Positions 37,681 to 46,222 of a DNA stretch of 64,000 nt are shown here, in pieces. Positions within the stretch are counted from its first letter, which is position 1, and each line of letters opens with the position of its first letter. A model generated the notes under the pieces. The model ran no database searches. It was not told the origin of the DNA and saw nothing but the letters and a program-made list of their open reading frames with translations. Both the position numbers and the translations under genes were made by a program. The DNA comes from Tranquillimonas rosea (GTDB taxonomy: Bacteria > Pseudomonadota > Alphaproteobacteria > Rhodobacterales > Rhodobacteraceae): NCBI RefSeq assembly GCF_900111315.1, contig NZ_FOGU01000015.1:1-64000 (forward strand), read 5' to 3'.

Positions 37681-40600
37681 ATGCTGGCCTTCCACGTCCG
37701 GGACGGTGCCACCTTCCGCTACCGCGCCCGGTTCGGAACCTACCGTTACGCCAACATCTCGTTCTACGATTCCGAGGGCGAAGAGATCCTGTTCCACCTG
37801 TCGCTGCGCCCCGACGAGGGCCTCGCGGTGTGCAACCGGCGCGGCCCGGACCCCGGCGCCTGGGCGCGCGAGATCCCACGCCGCGCGGCACTGTCCGGGG
37901 AGGGCGCCGAGGTCGAGATCCGCTTCGCCCCGCCGAAGGTCACGGTCTGGATCGACGGCACCGAGATCTTCCGCTTCGGCGGCATGCGGCGGCGGTTTCC
38001 CGGCCTCGAGCGGATCGCCCAGGCCGATTACCAGGGCGGCATCGCCACCGGTGCGATCGAGATCCGGCTGCCCGGCGCCACGCCCGAGCTGACCGCCGAC
38101 GGGCTGGCGCTGAGCGACCGGATGGTGCTGCACGGCCGCCATACCGGGCCCGACCGCGACGCCGCCTTCGCGCTCGAGGTGCCGGGGCTGGACAGCCCGC
38201 CCGAGGTGATCGCCCGGCCGGTGCCGCGGGGCGGCGGCTGGCGGATCACGCTCGAGGCGATGCTGCCGGGCCGGGCCTGGCAGGCGGTGGCCGGGGACGC
38301 GCCGCTAGTGGTGCGCGTCCGCCGCCACGACGGCGGCGCCTGGAGCGACGAGATCCGCCTGACCCGGAGCGAGGCGGCCGAGCGGATCGGCGCGCTGCTG
38401 ACGCGGGCGGACCTGCGGGCCGATCCCGGTGCCGCGATGCAGGCGCTGGAGCATGTCCGCTTCGGCGGTCTCGGGCCGCTCCTGCCCGCGCCGGCCCGCG
38501 CCGCGCTGGCCGAGCTGGCGCAGTTCTACCGGCTCGAGGGTTTCCTGCCCGAGGCCGCGGCCGGCGCGGCGGTGCCGCCGCCCGGCGGCAGCGGGACCGA
38601 CCGCCGGCGGGTGGCGATCGCCGGGGCGCAGGCGCGGGTCTCGGAGGCGCTGCGCGAGGATCCGGGCGTCGACGCGGTGGCGCTGATCCGGCAGCAGGAT
38701 CTCGACCGGGCGGACCAGCGCGAGCTGCTGCTGGCGCTCAGCGAGACGCTCTGCGCCCGGGGCGAGATCGGCCGCGCCCATGCCTGGGCCGAGGCCGAGG
38801 GCCTGCCCGACATCGCCCCGGTGGGAGATCTGTGGCGCGATTCCGCGATGCTGCCCTTCCTGTGCCTGTCGCGGCGCTTCGACACGCTGACCGGGACCCT
38901 GCGCGAGCTGGTCGCGCTGCGCGAGGGCTGGCTGGTCACCCCGGCGCTGGCCTGGACCCTGCGCCACGTGCTCGAGGAGACCGGGCTCGACGAGGCCGAC
39001 CGCGAGCGGGTCTTCCGCGCCTATGCCGCGCTGGTGAGCTCGCGCACCGACAGCTACTGGGAGCGCAGCCCCTGCCAGGCGCTGGTCGCCGCCTCGGTCG
39101 AGCTGGTGGTGCGGCGCGACCGGCTGCCGGATGCCGCGCAGGAGCGGGTGATCCGCTTCGTGCTGCAGACCCACGGCCTGTCGCGGGCCTTCTGGGACGG
39201 CATCGCCGCCGCGATCGAGGCCGGCCGGCTGGCGCTGCCGGCCGAGCTGAGACGCGCCCGCGCCGCCTTCGGCGAGCTGCTCGGGGCCGGCGATCCCGAG
39301 GCGCTGTCCGGGGCGCTGGCGCTGTTCGAGCGGGCCGGCAACCCCGAGGCGCCGCGCTGGCGGCACGAGCTTTTGGGCCCGGGGGGCCTGGACGGTCCGG
39401 AGCACGCTCCCGATCCCGAGGCGCTGGTCGCCGCCGGGCTGGACCCCGGCGAGGCGGCGCTGCGTCACCTGGCCCATCCCGGCGCCGCGCCGGGCGGGCC
39501 GGCGCTGGCCGCCGCGGCGGCCGAGGCGCTGCCGGCGCGCTACGAGAATGTGCCGCGGGCGCCCTATTACGGGCTGCAGCTGCGCGCCAGCCGCCGCACG
39601 GCGGGGCTGTTCGCGCGGCTCGCCGCCGGCGGCACGCCCCCCGGCACCCCCGAGATCGACGCGCTGGCCGGCGACCTGATGATCCTGGCCGGGCGGCGCA
39701 GCCGCTACCTGGGCTTCGGCCTGGCGGTGGCGCTGCTGCACGGGCTTTTGCGGCTGGACGAGCTGGACGCCGCCGAGCGGCTCTACGGCCATGTCGCCCA
39801 GCGGCAGGCGGCGCTCTCCGAGGACGAGCGCGGTCGGCTGGCCGAGGCCCCGGCGCTGACCATGGCGCTGCACGCCCTGCGCGCCACCGAGACCGCCGGC
39901 GGCCACGCCCTGGCCCGGCGGGTGATGGCGCTCTTCGCCGAGGCCGCCGCCGCGCTGCCGTCCCCCGTCGCGCCGCCGCCCTGGCCCGACCCGTTCGTCT
40001 CGCCGATCTTCGACACGGTGGTCTGCGTGTTCTCGTGCCGGGCCAATCTCGACAGCCGGATCCCGGCGATGCGCGAGGGCTGGCTGGGGCTCCTGCGCCA
40101 GGTGGGGGTACCCTACGTGGTGATCGTCGGCGACGGCGACGGCCGCCACGAGGACGACGTGGTGCATCTCGACGCGCCGGACGATTACGAGGGCCTGCCG
40201 CAGAAGACCCTCGCCGCGATCCGCTGGGTGCACGACCGCACCGCCTTCACCCACATGGTGAAGGTCGACGACGACTGCTTCATCGACCCGGCCGAGTTCT
40301 TCCACAGCCAGAGCTACCGCAAGTTCGACTATTACGGCCGCCCGCTGACCCGGCGGCCGGGCCAGATGGACCGCGCCTGGCATTGCGGCAAGTCCGGCTC
40401 GGCCCGCGGCCGGCTGGAGCTCGACAAGTCGCCCGAACCCTCGACCTATGCCGACGGCGGCTCGGGCTACGCGCTCAGCCGCACCGCCATGGCCGCCGCG
40501 CTCGAGGCCGCCGACAGCCCCGAGGGGCGGCAGCTGATCCAGGTGTCCTTCATGGAGGACAAGCTTCTGGGCGACCTCCTGGCGCTGCGCGACATCCGCG

Positions 40601-41763
40601 TCGCCGACGAGGATTACCGGATCTCGATCCGCCGCCGGACCGGCGGCGCGGCGCAGCCCGTGTCGCTGTGGGTCAACGGCTTCGACGCCTCGCGCGCCGC
40701 GCCGGTCAAGCTGGTGCATCTCGACGGCGGCGGCGACCAGGCCGCCGCGCGGGACGCGCTGGAGCGCGAGACGCTGACGCCCAAGAAGATCTGGCCCTCG
40801 TTCCAGCGGGTCACCCTGGGCTACCAGAGCAACGCGATGGAACTGGTGAGCCCGCCCGACAGGCTCGAGGCGGCCCGCGCGGCCGAGGTCGCGGTGGTGG
40901 CCTGCCTGCGCAACGAGATGTTCATGCTGCCGCATTTCCTGGCGCATTACCGGCGGCTGGGGGTCGGGGCCTTCCTGATCGCCGACAATTGCTCGGACGA
41001 CGGCACGCTCGACTATCTCGCCGCCCAGCCCGACGTGGCGCTGTTCTCGGTCGATACCGATTACGCCCGCTCCAGCTACGGGGTCGCCTGGCAGCAGGCG
41101 CTGTTGTCGAATTTCCGGCGCGACCGCTGGTCTCTGGTGGCCGATGCCGACGAACTGATGGTGTGGGATCCCGCGCTCGGAGCGACCCTGCCCGACCTGG
41201 TCGCCGGGCCCGATTTCGCCGGCGCCGAGGCGGCGCGGGTGTTCATGCTGGACATGTATCCCGGCGGCCCGCTGGAGGCCGCGGATTTCTCCGGCGGCGA
41301 CCCCTTCGCCGAGGCGGGTTATGTCGACCGCGCGCCGTTCCTGACGAACTGGGCGGGGCGGGGGCCCTATTCCAACATGCCCACCTGGACCTCGGCGCTG
41401 CGCCACCGGCTGATCCCCGGCTCGCGCGCCGACCTGTTCGTGGCGCAGAAGATCGCGCTGTTGCGCTACCAGCCGTGGATGCGGCTCTCGGCGGGGATGC
41501 ATTTCGTGGCCGACGTGACGCTGGCCCGACGCGAGCTTCTGTTCGCGCATTTCAAGTACAACGCCGATTTCCGCCGCAAGGCGCGCGAGGAGGTCGCCCG
41601 CCGCCAGCACTTCAACGACGCCGAGGAATACCGCAAGTACCTGGCCCTGGTGTCCGAGGGGCGCGACGCGATCTACGACCCGGCGGTCTCGGTGCCCTGG
41701 CGCGACAGCCCGTTCGTCGCCGCGCGGCTGTCGCCGGAGACGGCCGGGGAGGGCGCGGCGTAG
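37681..41763 (+). CDS. Multidomain glycosyltransferase: galectin-like lectin, helical region, GT31-like and GT2-like domains
   Basis: 1,360 residues from the ATG at 37681 (CAAGGAGA site). Residues 1-140 follow the galectin (Gal-bind_lectin) pattern: ILFHLSLRPDEGLAVCNRR, then WAREIP, VEIRFAPPKVTVWIDG and TEIFRFGGMRRRFPGLERI. Residues 200-760 are helical and Ala/Leu/Arg-rich. Residues 770-1000 resemble GT31 (beta-1,3-galactosyltransferase/Fringe): MVKVDDDCFI with D863-D865, TYADGGSGYALSR near 922-934 and a MEDKLLGD motif with E959-D960. Residues 1065-1340 match the Glyco_tranf_2_4 type: VVACLRNEMFMLPHFLAHYR, IADNCSDDGT and VADADELM with D1155 and D1157. Lectin plus GT31 is a known order in plant arabinogalactan-protein galactosyltransferases. 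It follows the tandem GT2 gene, and its 3' end overlaps a convergent gene by 91 bp. Activity is inferred from motifs only. Confidence 0.85.
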   Translation: MLAFHVRDGATFRYRARFGTYRYANISFYDSEGEEILFHLSLRPDEGLAVCNRRGPDPGAWAREIPRRAALSGEGAEVEIRFAPPKVTVWIDGTEIFRFGGMRRRFPGLERIAQADYQGGIATGAIEIRLPGATPELTADGLALSDRMVLHGRHTGPDRDAAFALEVPGLDSPPEVIARPVPRGGGWRITLEAMLPGRAWQAVAGDAPLVVRVRRHDGGAWSDEIRLTRSEAAERIGALLTRADLRADPGAAMQALEHVRFGGLGPLLPAPARAALAELAQFYRLEGFLPEAAAGAAVPPPGGSGTDRRRVAIAGAQARVSEALREDPGVDAVALIRQQDLDRADQRELLLALSETLCARGEIGRAHAWAEAEGLPDIAPVGDLWRDSAMLPFLCLSRRFDTLTGTLRELVALREGWLVTPALAWTLRHVLEETGLDEADRERVFRAYAALVSSRTDSYWERSPCQALVAASVELVVRRDRLPDAAQERVIRFVLQTHGLSRAFWDGIAAAIEAGRLALPAELRRARAAFGELLGAGDPEALSGALALFERAGNPEAPRWRHELLGPGGLDGPEHAPDPEALVAAGLDPGEAALRHLAHPGAAPGGPALAAAAAEALPARYENVPRAPYYGLQLRASRRTAGLFARLAAGGTPPGTPEIDALAGDLMILAGRRSRYLGFGLAVALLHGLLRLDELDAAERLYGHVAQRQAALSEDERGRLAEAPALTMALHALRATETAGGHALARRVMALFAEAAAALPSPVAPPPWPDPFVSPIFDTVVCVFSCRANLDSRIPAMREGWLGLLRQVGVPYVVIVGDGDGRHEDDVVHLDAPDDYEGLPQKTLAAIRWVHDRTAFTHMVKVDDDCFIDPAEFFHSQSYRKFDYYGRPLTRRPGQMDRAWHCGKSGSARGRLELDKSPEPSTYADGGSGYALSRTAMAAALEAADSPEGRQLIQVSFMEDKLLGDLLALRDIRVADEDYRISIRRRTGGAAQPVSLWVNGFDASRAAPVKLVHLDGGGDQAAARDALERETLTPKKIWPSFQRVTLGYQSNAMELVSPPDRLEAARAAEVAVVACLRNEMFMLPHFLAHYRRLGVGAFLIADNCSDDGTLDYLAAQPDVALFSVDTDYARSSYGVAWQQALLSNFRRDRWSLVADADELMVWDPALGATLPDLVAGPDFAGAEAARVFMLDMYPGGPLEAADFSGGDPFAEAGYVDRAPFLTNWAGRGPYSNMPTWTSALRHRLIPGSRADLFVAQKIALLRYQPWMRLSAGMHFVADVTLARRELLFAHFKYNADFRRKAREEVARRQHFNDAEEYRKYLALVSEGRDAIYDPAVSVPWRDSPFVAARLSPETAGEGAA

Positions 41764-43229
41764 CTGTCGAGCAGCGCGTCGAGATGCGCCTCCATCGCCA
41801 CCGGGGCCATCGCCCCGCGCCAGTAGTCGCCCGGCGTCACCCGCCCGGCCAGCACGTCCTCGATCCGCGCCGCGAAATCGCCCGCGTCGCCGGCGCGGAA
41901 CACCAGGCCCGGACAACGGCCGAGCTCCTGCGCGCCGCCCATGTCGCTGGTCAGGATCGGGATGTGGCGGGCATGCATCTCGATGGCGACCTGGGGCAGG
42001 TTGTCGTGCCACAGCACCGGCACCACCCCCAGGCCCGCCTCGGCCAGGAGCGCGTCGAGCCCCTCGTGGCTGTAGCCGTCCACGTGGGTCAGCTCGGCCA
42101 GCCGCCCCCGCAGCCGGTCGAACCGCGCCAGGGTGGCGCGGTCGGCGCCGCGGGCGGCCACGATCAGCCGCAGCCGGGCGGCGGTGGCGTCGGGCAGCGC
42201 CTCGAGCGCGTCGAGCAGGAAGAAGAACCCCTTGTCCCGCCGCATGTAGCCCAGGAAGGCCAGCGTCAGCGTGCCGTCGTCGTTCAGAAGGGCCGGGCGC
42301 GGCTCGGTGGCGGCGAACTTGTCGGCATGGGCGGTGCCGATATACGAGGTCTGCAGCAGGTCGGTGCGCAGGCCATAGCCCGCGGCCACCGCGCCCACCG
42401 CGTCCGAGACGCAGAGCACCCGGTGGCAATGGCGGTTGATCAGTCGCACGAAGGTCTCGCGCCGCCGGGCGAAGCGCGCCGCCTCGGCGCTGCGGGCGGC
42501 GGCCCCGGGCGCCCCGCCGGAGCGCGGCCGCACCAGCCGGGCCAGCCGCGCGCCGCCGCGGGCCAGCCGGGCGGCGATCCGGATGCCGGGCCAGAACAGC
42601 CCGTCGAAGACCATCGTTCCCGGCCGGATCCCGGCGGTCTTGAGCCGGAAGGCCACCGCGTCGGCCTGCCGGATCAGCTGCCCGTTGGGCCGCTGCTCGA
42701 GGCAGTCGATGCAGGCCCGCCCGGCGTCGAAGTCGCGGCAGGTCTCGCGCTCCTGGTGCCACAGGTTCACCTGCGGGCAGACCGGGTAGTAGTTGTGCAG
42801 CGTCAGCACCACCTTCATCCCGGGAAAGCGCCCGGCGACCTCCAGCGCGGTGGCGGGCAGCCCCTCGAGGTTGTTGAAGTGCAGCACGTCGTAGGGCCCG
42901 GTCGCGGCGATGAAATCCGCCAGCGCCTCGACCGTGGCGGGGTGGTCGATCTGCGCGGGATCGCCGAAGGAATGGTGCGCCGGCGAGGTAACGCCGGAAT
43001 TGACGATCTCGTAGCGCCGCGCGCGGTCGGTGCGGGCGCCGTGGCGCACCCGCGTCCAGCGCGGCCGGCGGCTGAACAGGTCGTAGGACAGCCCCGAGGA
43101 CAGGAACGTCGCCTCGACCCCCTCGCGCCGGTCGATCGCCTGCAGCAGGTTGCGCTGATAGATCGACACCCCGCCGCCGCGGCCCTCGTCGTCGAGATAG
43201 TCGACCCAGTTGTAGTAGAGGATCCGCAT
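41673..43229 (-). CDS. GT4-family glycosyltransferase
   Basis: 518 residues from the ATG at 43229. The N-terminal acceptor domain begins MRILYYNWVDYLDDEGRGGG and contains VLTLHNYYPVCPQVNLW followed by a cysteine cluster (CRDFDAGRACIDCL), a feature of several GT4 proteins. The donor domain has TLAFLGYMRRDKGFFFLLDA and IEMHARHIPILTSDMGGAQE. The E-x7-E signature is altered here, since the second Glu of the usual pair is absent from the first position tested. The last 30 codons overlap, in antisense, the end of the large gene at 37681-41763, a 91-bp convergent overlap. It follows the 43259 sulfotransferase gene after 29 bp, probably as one transcript. Confidence 0.86.
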   Translation of the reverse strand: MRILYYNWVDYLDDEGRGGGVSIYQRNLLQAIDRREGVEATFLSSGLSYDLFSRRPRWTRVRHGARTDRARRYEIVNSGVTSPAHHSFGDPAQIDHPATVEALADFIAATGPYDVLHFNNLEGLPATALEVAGRFPGMKVVLTLHNYYPVCPQVNLWHQERETCRDFDAGRACIDCLEQRPNGQLIRQADAVAFRLKTAGIRPGTMVFDGLFWPGIRIAARLARGGARLARLVRPRSGGAPGAAARSAEAARFARRRETFVRLINRHCHRVLCVSDAVGAVAAGYGLRTDLLQTSYIGTAHADKFAATEPRPALLNDDGTLTLAFLGYMRRDKGFFFLLDALEALPDATAARLRLIVAARGADRATLARFDRLRGRLAELTHVDGYSHEGLDALLAEAGLGVVPVLWHDNLPQVAIEMHARHIPILTSDMGGAQELGRCPGLVFRAGDAGDFAARIEDVLAGRVTPGDYWRGAMAPVAMEAHLDALLDSYAAPSPAVSGDSRAATNGLSRQGTETAGS

Positions 43230-43258
43230 GGGGCCGCGTCCTGCCTCTCGGGGGGCGG

Positions 43259-44011
43259 TCAAATCTCGTCGTCCAGCCAGCGCCCCAGTCCCAGCGAGCG
43301 GAAGTACCTCTCGATCGCCGCGGGGTCCTCGAAGCGGTCGAGGATGGTGTTGCTGCCCTGCTTGACCAGCGGGCTCTTCATCTTCCGGTCGTGGCGGACG
43401 CCGAGGAAGTCGCAGATCCGCTCCTCGAAGCCGTCGGCGAACATGTCGCGGTATTCCAGCGCCAGCTTGTGATGGGGCAGCCCCTCGAACCAGGACGAGA
43501 ACAGGTGATCGAAGGTCTCGTATTCGTGCCAGCGGTGGCTGATCTGGCGCGGCCCGGCCTTGATCTTCTCGTCGACGCGGGAATCGGGCTTCACCTGGGC
43601 CCAGTTGCGGCTGCCCGCCGCCTTGATCAGCGACGAGACCTGGGCGAGCTTGTTCTCGCGGTGGACGTAGATCAGCGCGAGATCCTCGTCCTCGGCCAGC
43701 GCCTTGAGCACGCGGATGTTGTGGCCGATCATGAACTTGAAGCCGACCCGCGCATGGCCCTCGTCCTCGTGCGTCTCGAAGAAGCGGCGCATGAACCAGA
43801 CCGGCCCCTTGTCGCGGCCCCAGACCGCGTTGGGATTGGTGTCCTTGCCGTGCACGCCGACGATGGCATGGGGATTGAACTGCTCGCCGCTGCAGAGAAT
43901 GTCGCGATGGGCGTTCAGCAGCGTCATCAGGTAGGTGGTGCCGCTGCGGGGCAATCCGATGATGACGAAACGGCGGCCCTTGAACCGCTGAGCGGCAGTC
44001 TGGTCGGTCAT
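43259..44011 (-). CDS. Sulfotransferase (Stf0/NodH-like)
   Basis: 250 residues from the ATG at 44011; an in-frame ATG at 44032 would add 7 residues, and neither has a strong ribosome site. The phosphosulfate loop is FVIIGLPRSGTTYLMTLLNA, and the region LALIYVHRENKLAQVSSLIK resembles the (R/H)xNKLxQxxSL segment of NodH/Stf0-type sulfotransferases that modify small sugars and lipooligosaccharides. The downstream WFEGLPHHKLALEYRDMF and ICDFLGV segments are typical of the C-terminal half. It lies just upstream of the GT4 gene on the same strand, consistent with sulfation of that enzyme's product. Confidence 0.87.
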   Translation of the reverse strand: MTDQTAAQRFKGRRFVIIGLPRSGTTYLMTLLNAHRDILCSGEQFNPHAIVGVHGKDTNPNAVWGRDKGPVWFMRRFFETHEDEGHARVGFKFMIGHNIRVLKALAEDEDLALIYVHRENKLAQVSSLIKAAGSRNWAQVKPDSRVDEKIKAGPRQISHRWHEYETFDHLFSSWFEGLPHHKLALEYRDMFADGFEERICDFLGVRHDRKMKSPLVKQGSNTILDRFEDPAAIERYFRSLGLGRWLDDEI

Positions 44012-44298
44012 GGTGGGGCGGTGTCTTTCCAAGCGTCGGATCCCGGCGGCCCGCCAGGGGCGGGCACGGACGCCCTGCGCCCGCGACGGCGCTCTTACCG
44101 CAGCCCGCCCAAGGGCACAATCGCGGCGCGGGGCGCGGGCGAAAGCATGTATGTTACATAACGCTTATTATGCGTCACAGTGTTGTAGCGCGGCGCGCGC
44201 TATCCCACACACACAGGCGCGCACACCGCACAGGCCGCCTCCGGTCCGAAGGCCGGAGGCACCGTGTCCGTGCTCCGGGGCGGCGAACGTCGCCGCGG
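44012..44298. other. Intergenic region between sulfotransferase and second type I secretion operon
   Basis: About 290 bp. It holds an AT-richer patch (44145-44180, including cataacgcttattatg), the likely promoter for the sulfotransferase-GT4 transcript. A cacacaca tract at about 44206-44213 is followed by the operon terminator. No gene is supported. Confidence 0.45.
44237..44260 (-). terminator. Hairpin terminator of the second type I secretion operon
   Basis: Perfect 8-bp arms gcctccgg / ccggaggc with an 8-nt loop lie 38 bp past the stop of the 44299-44895 gene. Confidence 0.6.
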
Positions 44299-44895
44299 TT
44301 ACAGGACCCGGGCGGTGAGCGTGTTGGCGACGCGCAGGCCGGTCTCTCCCCACTCGGCCAGCTGCGCGGCCGTGATCGAGAGCGCGGTCCCGGCCCCGGC
44401 GACTGCCTGCCCGTAGAGCGGGCCCAGGGCGCCGGTCTCGAGCTCGACGACGAGCGCGGCGGCGAGGGCCGCGGCGGCCAGGACGGCCCGTCCCGCGCGG
44501 CGCTTCTGCCGGTCGTGGGCGGCGTGCCAGCGCTCGGCCGCGCCCACTTCGCTGCGCAGCACCTCGCCCATCCGCTCGGCGAGCCCGATCGTCAGGTAGG
44601 CCTCGGTGAACTGCACCGAGGCGTGCAACCCGGCGGTCTCGTCCGACAGCCGGCCGAGCGTGGCGTTCTGCTCTCCGAGCGCGCTCTCGATCCCGGCGAG
44701 ATCGCCCTGCCGGAGCGCGTCCGCGGGGGGCGTGTCGGCCGTCTCGCGGGGGCCGCCGGCCCGGACCGCCCGCACCTTGCGGGGGGACTTGGCCGACCGG
44801 AGCGCGCTGCCCGCGGTGACGGGCGGCTCGGCGAGGTTGCGGGCGGCCGGGGTGTCGGAGACCGGCGTCTCGGCGGCGGTGGCGGAATGGGTCAT
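44299..44895 (-). CDS. Small membrane protein at the end of the second type I secretion operon
   Basis: 198 residues, family not recognised. An Ala/Pro/Thr-rich N-terminus (1-60) is followed by a helical region (62-130), a basic stretch (DRQKRRAGR), one membrane segment at about 133-152 and a 45-residue tail. This is the same architecture as the 176-residue protein at 5588-6118 in the other type I cassette, although sequence identity is low by eye. It starts 22 bp after the HlyD stop with a GGGAGAGA site. An accessory or regulatory subunit of the exporter is inferred from its conserved place only. Confidence 0.72.
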   Translation of the reverse strand: MTHSATAAETPVSDTPAARNLAEPPVTAGSALRSAKSPRKVRAVRAGGPRETADTPPADALRQGDLAGIESALGEQNATLGRLSDETAGLHASVQFTEAYLTIGLAERMGEVLRSEVGAAERWHAAHDRQKRRAGRAVLAAAALAAALVVELETGALGPLYGQAVAGAGTALSITAAQLAEWGETGLRVANTLTARVL

Positions 44896-44917
44896 CTCGT
44901 CTCTCCCTTGGGGCGCG

Positions 44918-46222
44918 TCAGCTTTCGCGCATGGCGTGCTGGATCTGATCCGTGACCGGCTTGATCAGGTAGGACAGGATCGTCCGCATCCGGGTTTCGA
45001 TGAACACCTCGACCGGCATGCCGGGGCGCAGTTCGGCGTCGCCCAGCCGGGCGAGTTCGTCGGGCGCGATCCGGAGCCGGGCGAGGTAGTAGGTCGTGCC
45101 GGTCTGCTCGTCGGTGGTCGAATCCGGCGAGACGTCGAGCACCGTCCCGGTCAGCTGCGGCGTGGTGCGCTGGTCGAGCCCGGTGAAGCGCAGCCGCGCC
45201 GTCTGGCCGGGATAGACCTGGTCCACGTCCTGCGGCGACAGCCGGGTCTCGACGATCAGGCGGTCGTCGCCGGGCACGATCGTCACCAGCGTCTCGCCGG
45301 CGGTGAGCACCTGCCCCAGCGTGTTGACGTCGAGCTCGTGGACATAGCCGGAAATCGGCGCGCGGATCTCCAGCCGGCGCTGCCGGTCCTGCGCGGCGAT
45401 GCGTTCCTCGCGCCGGCGGGCCAGTTCGCCGCGCTTCTCGTCGAGCACGGTCAGCACCTCCTCGCGGAAGGTCTCGTCGATGCGCGCGCGCTCCAGCTCG
45501 CGGCCGAGGATCTGGTCGCGGGTCTCGACGATCTGCGCCTCGAGCCCGGCCACCTGGGCGGCAAGCTCGGCCTGCATCCGCTGCGCGGCCCGCAGATCGC
45601 TGGAGCGCAGGAGGCCCCGGTCCGAGAGATGCACGGCGTCGGCCACCTCGGCCTCGGCGAGCGCGAGGTTCCGCCGGGTCGCATCGCCCTGCGCCTCGAG
45701 GGCCGTGACCTTCTCGCCCAGCTGGTCGATCTGCGCCGAAAGTTGCGCGTGCCGGCCCTGCCGGGCGCTGGCACGGGCCGCCATCAGTTCTTCCTGGCCG
45801 GCCCGCAGCATCGCGGTGTCGGCGGTGTCGGCCAGGGCCTCGGGAAAGCGGATCCGGCCGGTCCCGGCGAGTTCCGCCTCGAGCCGGGCGGTCTGCGCCA
45901 GAAGGCTCTCGATCTGCCCGGTGACGATGCCGAGATTGGCTTCCACCACGGTCGGGTCGAGCCGGAACAGGGTCTCTCCGGCCTCGACCTCCTCGCCCTC
46001 GCGCACCAGGATCTCGCTGACGGTGCCGCCGTCGAGATGCTGCACGTGTTTCGGGCGGCCCTCGACGATGATCTTGCCGGCGCCCACGACGGCGCCGCTG
46101 ACCTCGGCCAGCGCGGCGACGCTGCCCGCGCCCCCCACCAGAAGCGCCACCATCGCCAGCGCCAGGCCCAGCTGACGGACCAGCGAGCTGCCGATACTCC
46201 TGTCGATCTGTTCATACCGCAT
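44918..46222 (-). CDS. HlyD-family adaptor of the second type I secretion system
   Basis: 434 residues. A short N-terminus is followed by one membrane segment at about 17-38, the first lipoyl half (KHVQHLDGGTVSEILVREGE), a long alpha-hairpin (about 90-285), the second lipoyl half (LEIRAPISGYVHELDVNT) and a C-terminal beta-barrel (LSPQDVDQVYPGQTARLRF). It shares the HLDGGTV / HLEGGLL-type motif with the adaptor at 2395-3780 but is clearly divergent. It overlaps the ABC gene by 11 bp, implying coupled translation. It should link the ABC exporter to a TolC-like channel for the giant protein upstream. Confidence 0.93.
   Translation of the reverse strand: MRYEQIDRSIGSSLVRQLGLALAMVALLVGGAGSVAALAEVSGAVVGAGKIIVEGRPKHVQHLDGGTVSEILVREGEEVEAGETLFRLDPTVVEANLGIVTGQIESLLAQTARLEAELAGTGRIRFPEALADTADTAMLRAGQEELMAARASARQGRHAQLSAQIDQLGEKVTALEAQGDATRRNLALAEAEVADAVHLSDRGLLRSSDLRAAQRMQAELAAQVAGLEAQIVETRDQILGRELERARIDETFREEVLTVLDEKRGELARRREERIAAQDRQRRLEIRAPISGYVHELDVNTLGQVLTAGETLVTIVPGDDRLIVETRLSPQDVDQVYPGQTARLRFTGLDQRTTPQLTGTVLDVSPDSTTDEQTGTTYYLARLRIAPDELARLGDAELRPGMPVEVFIETRMRTILSYLIKPVTDQIQHAMRES

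Noticed and set aside
37428-43472. 2,014-codon + strand frame spanning several genes
   Set aside because: It runs out of frame through genes with clear domains and is Arg/Gly/Pro-rich without motifs, typical of a high-GC shadow.
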